Shown here one piece after another: positions 8,426-16,343 of a stretch of 64,000 nt of DNA. How positions within the stretch are numbered: the first letter of the stretch is position 1; each line of letters opens with the position of its first letter. The position numbers and the translations under genes were made by a program. The stretch is from the NCBI RefSeq assembly GCF_000960995.1, contig NZ_CP009434.1:1550001-1614000 (forward strand), in the 5' to 3' direction. Below the pieces are notes generated by a model, which saw nothing but the letters and a program-made list of their open reading frames with translations, was not told where the DNA came from and ran no database searches. The stretch comes from Burkholderia glumae LMG 2196 = ATCC 33617 (lineage in GTDB: Bacteria; Pseudomonadota; Gammaproteobacteria; Burkholderiales; Burkholderiaceae).

Positions 8426-9640
8426 ATGGATCCTCGCTTCAACGCTGCTCTTTACGACCCTGCTGCATACGCGGATTTGCAACGCAGGATGAACGAAATG
8501 CAGGTTGGACAAAGTCCTCAGCATCACAACCAATCGCCGCAGCCGGGCAGCGAACCGCCACGCGCCCGGCAGTCGCTTCCGCGGCCCGATGGAATGCCGG
8601 AAGCGCGGCGCGCGCGTCGAAGCGCCAATGCCGATGGGCGAACCAGGTACCGAGCGGATTTGCCTGCGAGTTCTCAGTCGGGCGCGGCAAGGGGGCGGCC
8701 AAGGGGCCCAGGTGAGGCTTCGTCGTCTGCACAATTCGCACCGCCATCTCCCGTGTTGACCAACAGGACTCACCGACCCCTACTCCCAACGTCGGATTTC
8801 AGAGGTTTTGAAGGCTTTTCGAATATCGTCGGCGCAATGTATGAGAAGCCCTCCGCAGCTTATGGCCTCCCTCGGGACGTAAAGTATGGTCAGCTCGCCG
8901 AACCGATGGTCCGCTGCAGCGATGGCATGGTTCGTCGCTACCCGCGCTCCGACGATGTTAGCCACAACTACATATCGCAGGTCGAGAGTGGCCTCATTTA
9001 CGACGTTCCGGCCGATCGAGTGACCAATCGCATCGGCGGATTCAGCCTATCGGGAGATGGATCGCAGGTAGCGTTCGAGGTCGATGGATATCCAGTGAGT
9101 CCGATCAAGGTCGGATCGCAATTCCAGGCATACCCGCTGCCCAATGGAAAGGTGCTCGTCCCTCAGCCCGGTTTCCGCGATTGTACGAACGCTTGCGAAC
9201 TCATGATGATGTTCGATCATGGGCATGTGGGGTTCCACAACGCTGACCGCTACCAGGCCGAGAATCTAGGTAGCCGGCGCGAGCTTTCCCACATCATGGC
9301 CTCGTTGCAGCGCAAGACGGGATGTACCCCTGTGCTGGTGGAACACGACATTAGCTACAAGAAAGGCACATTCGGTGCCTCCCACCCGAGCCGCAAGCAA
9401 GCGTGGCGGGATCTGGCAAAGAAGATCAACGAGATGGGACCATGCATCTTGTCAAAAGGCGGCCACGTGGTGATGCTGGACGGTATTCGGGAGGCGGGCG
9501 GCAAGTTTCATCTGACCATTCGGGAGCCTTTCCACGCAACATGTTTGGAATTCCGCGACACTGAAAAATTCTTCACTGATCAGTTCCGCACGCCTGAGCG
9601 AGTCCACCTCGAAGCTATCTTTTTAAAGCGCCCAGCGTGA
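8426..9640 (+). CDS. Candidate type III effector with C39/papain-like cysteine-peptidase domain
   Basis: I do not recognise a named family for this 404-residue protein. Residues 1-120 are polar, rich in Ser, Pro, Gln, Arg and Ala and probably disordered, as in type III secretion leaders. The C-terminal half carries a C39/papain-like pattern: QPGFRDCTNACELMM with Gln247 six residues before Cys253 (the oxyanion Gln to catalytic Cys spacing of papain), then KGGHVVMLDGI with His347, then LTIREPF with Glu367 where an Asp/Asn/Glu completes the triad. The order Cys-His-acid excludes YopJ-type acetyltransferases. There is no Sec signal or membrane segment. A perfect PIP/hrpII box lies 70 bases upstream. 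I chose the ATG at 8426 because it is the first one after the box; the frame opens further upstream, through the box. Codon composition is less GC-rich than neighbours and two IS elements lie just upstream, both signs of transfer. Effector status is inference, but well supported. Confidence 0.72.
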   Translation: MDPRFNAALYDPAAYADLQRRMNEMQVGQSPQHHNQSPQPGSEPPRARQSLPRPDGMPEARRARRSANADGRTRYRADLPASSQSGAARGRPRGPGEASSSAQFAPPSPVLTNRTHRPLLPTSDFRGFEGFSNIVGAMYEKPSAAYGLPRDVKYGQLAEPMVRCSDGMVRRYPRSDDVSHNYISQVESGLIYDVPADRVTNRIGGFSLSGDGSQVAFEVDGYPVSPIKVGSQFQAYPLPNGKVLVPQPGFRDCTNACELMMMFDHGHVGFHNADRYQAENLGSRRELSHIMASLQRKTGCTPVLVEHDISYKKGTFGASHPSRKQAWRDLAKKINEMGPCILSKGGHVVMLDGIREAGGKFHLTIREPFHATCLEFRDTEKFFTDQFRTPERVHLEAIFLKRPA

Positions 9641-9662
9641 TCATTTGATCGTCGTTCTTCCG

Positions 9663-9693
9663 GAGGCCGGGCGAGTCCCCGCTCGGCCTCTTT
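9663..9693 (+). terminator. Rho-independent terminator after the effector gene
   Basis: An 11-base stem with one mismatch (GAGGCCGGGCG / CGCTCGGCCTC) around a short loop is followed by TTTGCTT, 22 bases after the effector stop codon. Confidence 0.7.
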
Positions 9694-10075
9694 GCTTCAG
9701 CCCATGGTGCGTCGCGCTGCTCATGGTTGGCGAGGCGATGGCGCCGGCCGGAATGATGGATCTGCTGCGCGCGCAGTTACGCGCGCGCAGCAGCCGCTCG
9801 TGATTGAGGCGGCCTCGCCCGACACGCCGAGCTACCCCGGCGCCGCGGCGGATCTACAGCGCGCGAGCACGCACCGGCCGCACCGGACCCGATCGAGTCG
9901 AGCGGCATCGCTACCGACGAGAACCTCGCGCCCGATGCGGCGCCGATTGTAGGGGCGCGGCGCGCATTCATTAACGGCCACGCGGGTAAGCCAGAATTGC
10001 CGGACAGGTAACAATCGTGCGGTTGATGCGACGGACAATGGCGTCCTTCTTTCGTACCGAAGTCGTTCCCGATCC
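9694..10075. other. Intergenic region upstream of the LysR gene
   Basis: No gene is supported in these 382 bases. They contain a perfect 12-base inverted repeat (annotated separately) and, next to the LysR gene, the likely autoregulated promoter region. Confidence 0.5.
9762..9793. repeat. Perfect 12-base inverted repeat (hairpin)
   Basis: CTGCTGCGCGCG and its exact reverse complement are separated by 8 bases. There is no T-run on either side, so it is not a standard terminator. It may be an operator, a cruciform-forming site or a footprint of recombination. Confidence 0.5.
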
Positions 10076-11101
10076 ATGGACACGTTGCAGAACATGCGGG
10101 TATTCGCCCGTGTGGTGGAAGCCGGCAGCTTCACGGCCGCCGCGCTGTCGCTGAACTCGACCACCGGCGCCACCTCGCGCGCCGTCACCGAACTCGAAGC
10201 GCGGTTGCGCACCCGGCTGCTGAACCGCTCGACGCGCCGGCTGTCGCTGACGCCTGCCGGCGAGCGCTACCTGCTGCGCTGTCGGCAGATCCTCGCCGAC
10301 GTCGGCGCCGCGGAGGAAGAGGCGAGCCGCGCGCACGAGCGCCCGTCCGGCGTGTTGCGGCTGCACAGCTTCGCGAGCATCGGCCAGCATTACGTGATGC
10401 CGGCGCTGACCCGCTACCGCGAGCGGCACCACGGCGTGTCGGTCGAGCTGACGCTGTCGCAGCGCATGCCCGACCTGTTCGACGGCAGCAGCGACATGGC
10501 GGTGGTCACCGCCTCGTCGCTGCCCGACTCGGAACTCGTCTCGCATTGCCTCGGCGAAACCTTCAGCATCCTCTGCGCGTCGCCGTCCTACCTGCGCGAG
10601 CGCGGCGCGCCGTCCAGCCCGTCCGAGCTCGTCGATCACGACTGCCTGATGCTGCAGACGCCGGCCTTTGCGACCCACGACTGGCTGCTGGAGAGCCGCA
10701 CCGGCCAGGTCGAGCAAATCCGCGTGCGCGGCCCGGTCCAGACCAACACCGCCGAGTCGCTGGCCATCGCGATCCGCGACGGGATCGGCATCGGCATGCT
10801 GCCGCTGTACGCCGCGATCGGACTGCTGCGCGACGGCTCGCTGATGCGCGTGCTGCCCGCCCATACGCTGCAGCGCATGCGCATCTACGCGCTGTATCCG
10901 TCGCGCCGCTTCGTCGATGCGAAAGTGCGCACCTGGGTGGCGTTCCTGCGCGCCGACCTGCCCGACCGGATCGCGCGCGACGAGGCGATGCTGGCCTCGC
11001 TCGACGCGCGGATGCGGGCCGCGCTGGCTTCGACGCGGCGCCCTGGTGTGGCCGATGCGGCCGACGAGGTTGACGAGTCCGGGGCCGCCGCCGCGCACTG
11101 A
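10076..11101 (+). CDS. LysR-family transcriptional regulator
   Basis: This 341-residue protein has a standard LysR architecture. An N-terminal winged helix-turn-helix (MDTLQNMRVFARVVEAGSFT ... RAVTELEARLRTRLLNRSTRRLSLTPAGERY) is followed by a linker helix and a two-lobe effector domain beginning at SGVLRLHSFASIGQHYVMP. The ALSLNSTTGATSRAVTELEARL helix is typical of the CrgA/AphB-like subgroup common in Burkholderia. The C-terminus is longer than usual by an Ala/Asp-rich tail of about 35 residues. It stands alone, convergent with the DUF4148 gene 10 bases away. LysR targets are usually divergent neighbours; the only neighbour on the left is the effector gene in the same direction, so the target is unclear. 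Confidence 0.9.
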   Translation: MDTLQNMRVFARVVEAGSFTAAALSLNSTTGATSRAVTELEARLRTRLLNRSTRRLSLTPAGERYLLRCRQILADVGAAEEEASRAHERPSGVLRLHSFASIGQHYVMPALTRYRERHHGVSVELTLSQRMPDLFDGSSDMAVVTASSLPDSELVSHCLGETFSILCASPSYLRERGAPSSPSELVDHDCLMLQTPAFATHDWLLESRTGQVEQIRVRGPVQTNTAESLAIAIRDGIGIGMLPLYAAIGLLRDGSLMRVLPAHTLQRMRIYALYPSRRFVDAKVRTWVAFLRADLPDRIARDEAMLASLDARMRAALASTRRPGVADAADEVDESGAAAAH

Positions 11102-11111
11102 TCGCCGGGGT

Positions 11112-11411
11112 TCACGGCGCGCGCTTGCCGGCTGCGGCACCGGCCGCGGCGTTCTGGCCGTAGGCGTTGCGCCCCGCCTCGTCGGCGGCCCGCTTCCTGG
11201 CCGCCAGCCGTTGCTCGGCCGCGAGGATGTCGTTCGGATAGGACGCGTCGTTGCCGTGCGAAGGCTGGTAGCCCACCGATTCGAGATCGACCAGATCCTG
11301 CACGACCTGCGCGCGGGTCAGGCCGTGCTTGGCAGCCTGGGCACGGGACAGGGCCGGCACGGCGATCAGCAGCGCGACGGTGGTCGAAACGACGAGCGAT
11401 TTGGCATTCAT
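11112..11411 (-). CDS. DUF4148 family periplasmic protein
   Basis: This 99-residue protein starts with a signal peptide (MNAKSLVVSTTVALLIAVPA, cleavage likely after SRAQA) and continues with the DUF4148 core LTRAQVVQDLVDLESVGYQP, followed by a short basic, Ala-rich tail (AEQRLAARKRAADEAG). DUF4148 proteins are small, abundant, of unknown function and restricted largely to Burkholderiales. The start at 11411 gives a complete signal peptide; the much longer open frame upstream is a shadow on the opposite strand of codA. The gene is monocistronic, and an unusual 24-base element shared with the cioA upstream region lies 24 bases in front of it. Confidence 0.88.
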   Translation of the reverse strand: MNAKSLVVSTTVALLIAVPALSRAQAAKHGLTRAQVVQDLVDLESVGYQPSHGNDASYPNDILAAEQRLAARKRAADEAGRNAYGQNAAAGAAAGKRAP

Positions 11412-11434
11412 GGCGTGACTCCGGGTAGTGATCG

Positions 11435-11458
11435 GGATCGGTGCGTGGGCAACGATCG
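11435..11458. promoter_or_regulatory. 24-base element shared with the cioA upstream region (copy 1)
   Basis: The core TGCGTGGGCAACGATCG and the GGATCG before it recur at 16289-16312 with one difference in 24 bases. The ends GATCG and CGATC form an imperfect palindrome. This copy lies 24-47 bases upstream of the DUF4148 start, in inverted orientation relative to that gene. It may be a regulator site or a small dispersed repeat. Confidence 0.5.
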
Positions 11459-11654
11459 AAGCGATGAGGGCAGTGTAGGGAGCCGACGGTGCGCAAAACA
11501 TCGGCCCGGCCGGCAGGCAGCTCTGCGGATCACGCAATAGTCGGCGCGGCATGCCTGGCCTCGGGCACCGGCAATGTCGGCGGGCCCGGGGTTTGATTAG
11601 AATGAAGGTCGGCCGGCGCGTCCGGCTCCGATTGCCGTCACGACAGGAACCATC

Positions 11655-12932
11655 ATGAAGATCGTCAACGCGACGCTGCGCCGGCGCAGCGGACTGCATA
11701 CCCTCGAGATCGACGGCGCGCTCATCGCCCGCATCGATGCGCAGGCCGGGCGCGTCGCGCCGGCCTCGCCCGACGACATCGATGCCGGCGGACGGCTCGT
11801 GATCGCGCCGCTGGTCGAGCCGCACATCCATCTCGACGCCGTGCTGACCGCCGGCGACCCGGAATGGAACCGCAGCGGCACGCTGTTCGAGGGCATCGAG
11901 CGCTGGGGCCAGCGCAAGGCCACCATCACGCATGCCGACACCAAGGCGCGCGCCCACGCGGCCATCGCGATGCTGCGCGACCACGGCATCCAGCATGTGC
12001 GCACGCATGTGGACGTGACCGACCCGACGCTGGCCGCGCTGGCCGCGATGCTGGAGGTGAAGGACGAGGCGCGCGCGCTGATCGACCTGCAGATCGTGGC
12101 GTTTCCCCAGGAGGGGATCGAATCGTTCGACGGCGGCCGCGCGCTGATGGCCCGCGCCATCGAAATGGGCGCCGACGTGGTGGGCGGGATTCCGCATTTC
12201 GAGAACACGCGCGAGCAGGGCGTGAGTTCGGTGAAATTCCTGATGGATCTGGCCGAGCGGCACGGCTGCCTGGTCGACGTCCATTGCGACGAGACCGACG
12301 ATCCGCATTCGCGCTTCCTGGAGGTGCTGGCCGAGGAGGCGCGCGTGCGCGGCATCGGCTCGCGCGTGACGGCCAGCCATACCACCGCGATGGGGTCCTA
12401 TGACAACGCCTATTGCTCGAAGCTGTTCCGGCTGCTCAAGCGCTCGGGCATCCACTTCGTCTCGTGTCCGACCGAGAGCATCCACCTGCAGGGCCGCTTC
12501 GACACCTTTCCGAAGCGGCGCGGCGTGACGCGGGTGGGCGAACTCGATCGCGCCGGCATCAATGTCTGCTTCGGACAGGATTCGATTCAGGACCCCTGGT
12601 ATCCGCTCGGCAACGGCAACCTCCTGCGCGTGCTCGATGCGGGTCTGCACATCTGCCACATGATGGGCTACGACGACCTGCAGCGCTGCCTCGACTTCGT
12701 TACCGACCACAGCGCCGCCGCGCTCTCGCTCGGCGAGCGTTACGGGCTCGCGGCGGGGCGGCCCGCGAACCTGGTGGTGCTCGACGCGAGCGGCGACTAC
12801 GACGCGCTGCGCCGGCAGGTGAAACCGCTCCTGTCGGTGCGCGCCGGGCGCGTGATCCTGCGTCGCGAGCCCGAGCGAATCAGCTATCCGACGCTCGACG
12901 CCGGGCATGGATCGGCCCCGCAGTCTGCCTGA
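11655..12932 (+). CDS. codA: CodA-like cytosine/isoguanine deaminase (amidohydrolase)
   Basis: This 425-residue protein aligns with E. coli CodA along its length and would deaminate cytosine or a related base in pyrimidine salvage. Metal ligands and catalytic residues are present with a constant offset of four from E. coli: His57 and His59 (EPHIHLD), Gln152 (VAFPQEG), His210 and Glu213 (DVHCDET), His242 (ASHTTAM) and Asp309. The next residue, Asp314 in E. coli and a determinant of base selectivity, is Ser310 here (FGQDSIQDP against FGHDDVFDP), so the preferred substrate may differ. No codB permease is adjacent. The start ATG at 11655 follows a CATC with a weak GGAACC upstream. It is cytoplasmic and apparently monocistronic. 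Confidence 0.85.
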   Translation: MKIVNATLRRRSGLHTLEIDGALIARIDAQAGRVAPASPDDIDAGGRLVIAPLVEPHIHLDAVLTAGDPEWNRSGTLFEGIERWGQRKATITHADTKARAHAAIAMLRDHGIQHVRTHVDVTDPTLAALAAMLEVKDEARALIDLQIVAFPQEGIESFDGGRALMARAIEMGADVVGGIPHFENTREQGVSSVKFLMDLAERHGCLVDVHCDETDDPHSRFLEVLAEEARVRGIGSRVTASHTTAMGSYDNAYCSKLFRLLKRSGIHFVSCPTESIHLQGRFDTFPKRRGVTRVGELDRAGINVCFGQDSIQDPWYPLGNGNLLRVLDAGLHICHMMGYDDLQRCLDFVTDHSAAALSLGERYGLAAGRPANLVVLDASGDYDALRRQVKPLLSVRAGRVILRREPERISYPTLDAGHGSAPQSA

Positions 12933-12941
12933 GAGGCGAGT

Positions 12942-13088
12942 GCGCTGACGACGGAAATCGTGAAGCCGGCAGGGCGTGCGTTCGACCACCCAACGATAGT
13001 TGCCGAGTCCGCTGCCGGGTTCGGTCCGGCGCTTGGCGATCGCTGGCCGGAGGCCGCGATCGCGCAGGGCTCGCCGACGCCGTTCGTC
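12942..13088 (-). pseudogene. Remnant of an IS5-family transposase C-terminus
   Basis: On the minus strand a piece of about 48 codons reads like the end of an IS5-family transposase: RGLRPAIAKRRTEPGSGLGN then YRWVVERT with the catalytic Glu, then LHDFRRQR. There is no start, no upstream catalytic Asp residues and no terminal repeats. It differs in sequence from the IS5-family element at 7272-8141. It is a short relic of an old insertion downstream of codA. Confidence 0.75.
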
Positions 13089-13447
13089 AGCGCCTCGCGC
13101 GGTTGCCGATGGGCCTGGTCGGCCAGCCTGTCGGCTGCGATGACCGGCGGGCCGGTTGCCTGGAGGCCCGGACATCAAGGCGTGGGGCGCCAGGAAAACG
13201 CGAGCGCGCCGCGTGCGGCCCGCCGGGCGGTGCAGGGGCGGCGTGGCGCGGAACGCGAGATCGCGTTCGGTTCATGCGAAAAATAAATGAATCAAGAAGA
13301 AAAATCCATTTGTTTCATGAGTTGGTGCTGGCTACGATGTCGTAATTGCGGCGGCTCGACCCACGCGAGACGCCTCGTGCCCGTGCCTGGGGCATCATGC
13401 GCGCCTGCCCGGCCGCCGCTCCGATTCACCGCCATGCCGCGCTCACC
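13089..13447. other. Intergenic region, promoter of the ClC gene
   Basis: No gene is supported here. The only AT-rich piece, 13280-13325, is the likeliest promoter for the channel gene downstream. Confidence 0.45.
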
Positions 13448-14824
13448 ATGTCCTCGTCAGCCACTTCGACTGCTTCCACCGCCCCGGCATCCGCGCCGGG
13501 CCTGACCGCGCCGTTCGCGGCATCGGCGCCAGCGGCTGCCGTGCGCGACGGGGGCGCTGCCGCGGACACCGGCGCCGCCGCGATTCGTCCGCTCGTGCGT
13601 TTCGTGATCGTGACGCTGCTGACGGGCGTGGGCGCCGGGCTCGGCGGCATGCTGCTGGCGCAGTTGCTGCACGCGATCCAGCACCTCGCCTATGGCTACA
13701 GCCTGGCGCACGTGATCAGCGGCGAAACCTTTCTCGACGGCGTCTCGCATGCGGCGCCGCCGCGCCGCGTGGCGGTGCTGGCGGCCTGCGGCCTGGTGGC
13801 CGGATTCGGCTGGTGGGCCGTGTATCGCTACGGCAAGCCGCTCGTCAGCATCAAGCGTGCCGTGCAGGCCGCCGACCCGCGCATGCCGGTGGCGAGCACG
13901 CTGGCGCATGCGCTGCTGCAGATCGTGACGGTGGCGCTGGGCTCGCCGCTCGGCCGCGAGGTGGCGCCGCGCGAGATCGGCGCGCTGTGGGCCGGCTGGA
14001 TCGCGCATCGCGTCGGGCTGCCGGCCGCGGACCAGCGGCTGATGGTGGCCTGCGGGGCCGGCGCGGGGCTCGCCGCGGTCTACAACGTACCGCTCGGCGG
14101 TGCCGTGTTCGTGCTCGAGGTGCTGCTCGGCACGTTCGGCTGGCGCGCCGCGGCGCCGGCGCTGGTGACGTCGTCGATCGCCGCCGTGGTGGCCTGGATC
14201 GGGCTCGGCAACGAGCACCAGTACACGCTCGCGCCGCTTGCGATCGATGCCTCGCTGGTGGTGTGGGCCGCCGTCTGCGGGCCGCTGTTCGGTCTCGCGG
14301 CCTACGGCTTCACACGCCTTACCAGCGCCGCGCGCGTGCGCGCGCCGAGGGACTGGCGGCTGCCGGTGCTGGCGGTGCTGAACTTCACCATCATCGGCGG
14401 CCTGTCGATCGCGCTGCCGGCGCTGCTCGGCAACGGCAAGGGAACGGCCTCGCTCGGCTTCGACGGCGCGCTCACGGTGGGCATGGCCGCCGTGCTGCTG
14501 GTGTTGAAGGTGGCCATCGAGTGGGGCAGCCTGCGGGCCGGCGCCGAGGGCGGACTGCTGACGCCGGGCCTGGCCAACGGCGCGCTGCTGGCGATCGTGC
14601 TCGGCGGCGCGTGGCAGTTGGTCTGGCCGGGGGCGGCGCCCGGCGCGTTCGCCGTCGTCGGCGCGGCGGCGTTCCTCGCCGCGTCGATGCAGATGCCGCT
14701 GACGGCGATCGTGCTGATCGCCGAGTTCACGCGCATCGGCCACGACTTCCTGATCCCGATGCTGCTCGCGGTGGGCGGATCGATCGCCGCATACCGGCTG
14801 GTATCGCGGCGCGCGAGCCGCTGA
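13448..14824 (+). CDS. ClC-family chloride channel/transporter, atypical
   Basis: This 458-residue integral membrane protein has about ten hydrophobic helices and aligns with prokaryotic ClC proteins, which pass chloride or fluoride or exchange it for protons. The second selectivity motif GREGP appears as GSPLGREVAPREIGALWAG, so the Glu-Gly-Pro of the gate is Val-Ala-Pro, with a Glu two residues on. The first motif GSGIP is replaced by AADPRMP. Later ClC features are present: ACGAGAGLAAVYNVPLGGAV and a C-terminal helix with QMPLTAIVLIAEFT. I chose the ATG at 13448 because the upstream frame is Arg/Pro-rich; even so, the first 45 residues are a low-complexity Ser/Ala/Thr stretch. There are no CBS domains. 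The missing gating Glu suggests channel-like rather than coupled antiport behaviour, which is inference. It is convergent with the M48 gene. Confidence 0.85.
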   Translation: MSSSATSTASTAPASAPGLTAPFAASAPAAAVRDGGAAADTGAAAIRPLVRFVIVTLLTGVGAGLGGMLLAQLLHAIQHLAYGYSLAHVISGETFLDGVSHAAPPRRVAVLAACGLVAGFGWWAVYRYGKPLVSIKRAVQAADPRMPVASTLAHALLQIVTVALGSPLGREVAPREIGALWAGWIAHRVGLPAADQRLMVACGAGAGLAAVYNVPLGGAVFVLEVLLGTFGWRAAAPALVTSSIAAVVAWIGLGNEHQYTLAPLAIDASLVVWAAVCGPLFGLAAYGFTRLTSAARVRAPRDWRLPVLAVLNFTIIGGLSIALPALLGNGKGTASLGFDGALTVGMAAVLLVLKVAIEWGSLRAGAEGGLLTPGLANGALLAIVLGGAWQLVWPGAAPGAFAVVGAAAFLAASMQMPLTAIVLIAEFTRIGHDFLIPMLLAVGGSIAAYRLVSRRASR

Positions 14825-14861
14825 GCGCCCGGGCGCCGGGCGCCGGGCGCGGCGGCAGCCG

Positions 14862-15704
14862 TCAGGCCAGGCTGCCGGTCGGCAGTTGCGGCTCGCGCGC
14901 CTCGGCCGCGCCGGCGTGCGTCGTGCCGCGGTGGATCGCGGCGACGCGGCGCGTCAGGCGCGGGTGGGAGCGGTTGATCTCGGTGAGGAAGCCGAAGATC
15001 GGCGGCACCTGCTGCTCCTGGGCCACGAAGGCCTCGCAGTTCATCGAGCCGTTCAGGCGGCGGCATCCGCAGCCCAGCATCTGCAGCGCGCCGCGCGAGG
15101 CGGCCGCGTCCTTCGCCAGGTAGGCGCCGATGCTGTCGCACGTGTATTCGCGCGAGCGGGAATAGGCCTTGCCGAGGAAGGGGACGAGATGGGCGGGCAG
15201 CCGGAGCGCGTTGAGCCACGGATTCAGGTGGCCCGCCGCGTGATGGCCGAGCTCGTGGCCGATCACGAAGCGCACCTGCGCGTCGTTGTTGGCTTCCACC
15301 AGCGCGGCGGTCAGGAACACGTAGCGGCCGCCGAACAGCCGCCGCGCGAACGCGTTGAACACGCCGTTCGCGTTGTGGATGAAGGTTCGCGGCGGCTCGC
15401 TCAGACCGATTTCCCGCGACGCCTCCACCACCATCGCATGCAGCGCCGGAAACTGGCTCGGGCCGACCAGCACCATATTGCCGAACGCCGTCGCCCGATA
15501 GGCGCCGCCCGCCAGCCAGCGCCCGACCGCTAGCACCATCGCGTAGCCTGCGTAGAGCCGGATCACGTGCCCGAACTTCGGCTGATACCAGTGCGAGCGG
15601 AGCCATTGAGCGATCGCGATCCACAACAGGACGCCGATCACGATCATCGCCCATTGATACGGTTTTTCGCGCTTGTTGCGAAACGGATGGATGGAAGCCG
15701 ACAT
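14862..15704 (-). CDS. M48-family membrane zinc metallopeptidase
   Basis: This 280-residue protein has one clear N-terminal membrane helix (about residues 18-35), a weaker second one (51-66), and an M48 peptidase domain. The zinc site is HELGH (His150, Glu151, His154) and the third ligand Glu186 lies in SREYTCDSIGAYLA, the family's ExxxD segment. M48 enzymes such as HtpX and Loi-type proteins degrade misfolded membrane or periplasmic proteins. The C-terminus carries SHPRLTRRVAAI, the usual M48 substrate-binding His-Pro end. It is shorter than HtpX. It appears monocistronic and convergent with the ClC gene. Orientation of the catalytic domain (cytoplasmic or periplasmic) cannot be decided from sequence alone. 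Confidence 0.87.
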   Translation of the reverse strand: MSASIHPFRNKREKPYQWAMIVIGVLLWIAIAQWLRSHWYQPKFGHVIRLYAGYAMVLAVGRWLAGGAYRATAFGNMVLVGPSQFPALHAMVVEASREIGLSEPPRTFIHNANGVFNAFARRLFGGRYVFLTAALVEANNDAQVRFVIGHELGHHAAGHLNPWLNALRLPAHLVPFLGKAYSRSREYTCDSIGAYLAKDAAASRGALQMLGCGCRRLNGSMNCEAFVAQEQQVPPIFGFLTEINRSHPRLTRRVAAIHRGTTHAGAAEAREPQLPTGSLA

Positions 15705-16343
15705 GGAATTTCCCCGATGGATAAATGCTTGTTGGATGATGGGTGCTGCGTGGCGCGCTCGAAGCCGGCCCTGCCGCTTGCGCCGATGCGCGGCAGGGCC
15801 TGGAAGGTGGAAGGATCAGGTGGGCGTGCCGAACGAGGCCGGGACCGGTATGTGCGTCAGCGCGGCGGCATGCCTCGGCATGGGCGATGCGGGCGGCGTC
15901 TGGTCCGTGGCAAGAAGGCCGGGCGCGCGGCCTTGGCGGGCGGCGGCGGGCGCTGGGTTCGACGCGGCGCTTCGCGGCAAGGGGTGGGGGTTCGTCGAAC
16001 TATGGCTCATTGCTTTGCGATGGCGACGGCCATGCGCCCCGGTCGTATCGAATCTAGCATTACAGCGTAACCGAGGTAGGCGGGCAAGCGTTCCGGCAGA
16101 GTGCAAGCGGCCTGAAAGCGGCGCGTGACGCGCGCATGACATCAGCGTAGCGTCACTGCGCTGCCGGCAGCCGATGCGATGCGCGGCGCGACCTCGAACC
16201 GGGCCAGCGCCGCGCGCTTTGCCTGTCAGCAGAAAGAAGGATTGTCCAGGCGTGCCGGCGTGATCGCCGCGGCAGCCGCTGGCGGGCCGGATCGATGCGT
16301 GGGCAACGATCGCCGCCGCGCGCGAATCCCCGATGGAGGCGGT
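15705..16343. other. Divergent intergenic region M48 / cioA
   Basis: There is no convincing gene in 639 bases. It should hold both promoters. A second copy of a 24-base element also found upstream of the DUF4148 gene lies at 16289-16312. I saw no ANR/FNR-type TTGAT-N4-ATCAA site. Confidence 0.5.
16289..16312. promoter_or_regulatory. 24-base element shared with the DUF4148 upstream region (copy 2)
   Basis: This is the same core TGCGTGGGCAACGATCG preceded by GGATCG, one mismatch in 24 bases from 11435-11458. It ends 31 bases before the cioA ATG, close to where a 5' leader or promoter would lie. Confidence 0.5.

Noticed and set aside
8426..9640. YopJ-family acetyltransferase effector
   Set aside because: YopJ enzymes have the order His-Glu-Cys; here the candidate Cys comes first, then His and Glu, as in C39/papain-like peptidases.
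5886..9640. Composite transposon carrying the effector gene
   Set aside because: Both IS elements lie on the same side of the effector, belong to different families, and no matching copy flanks the other side.
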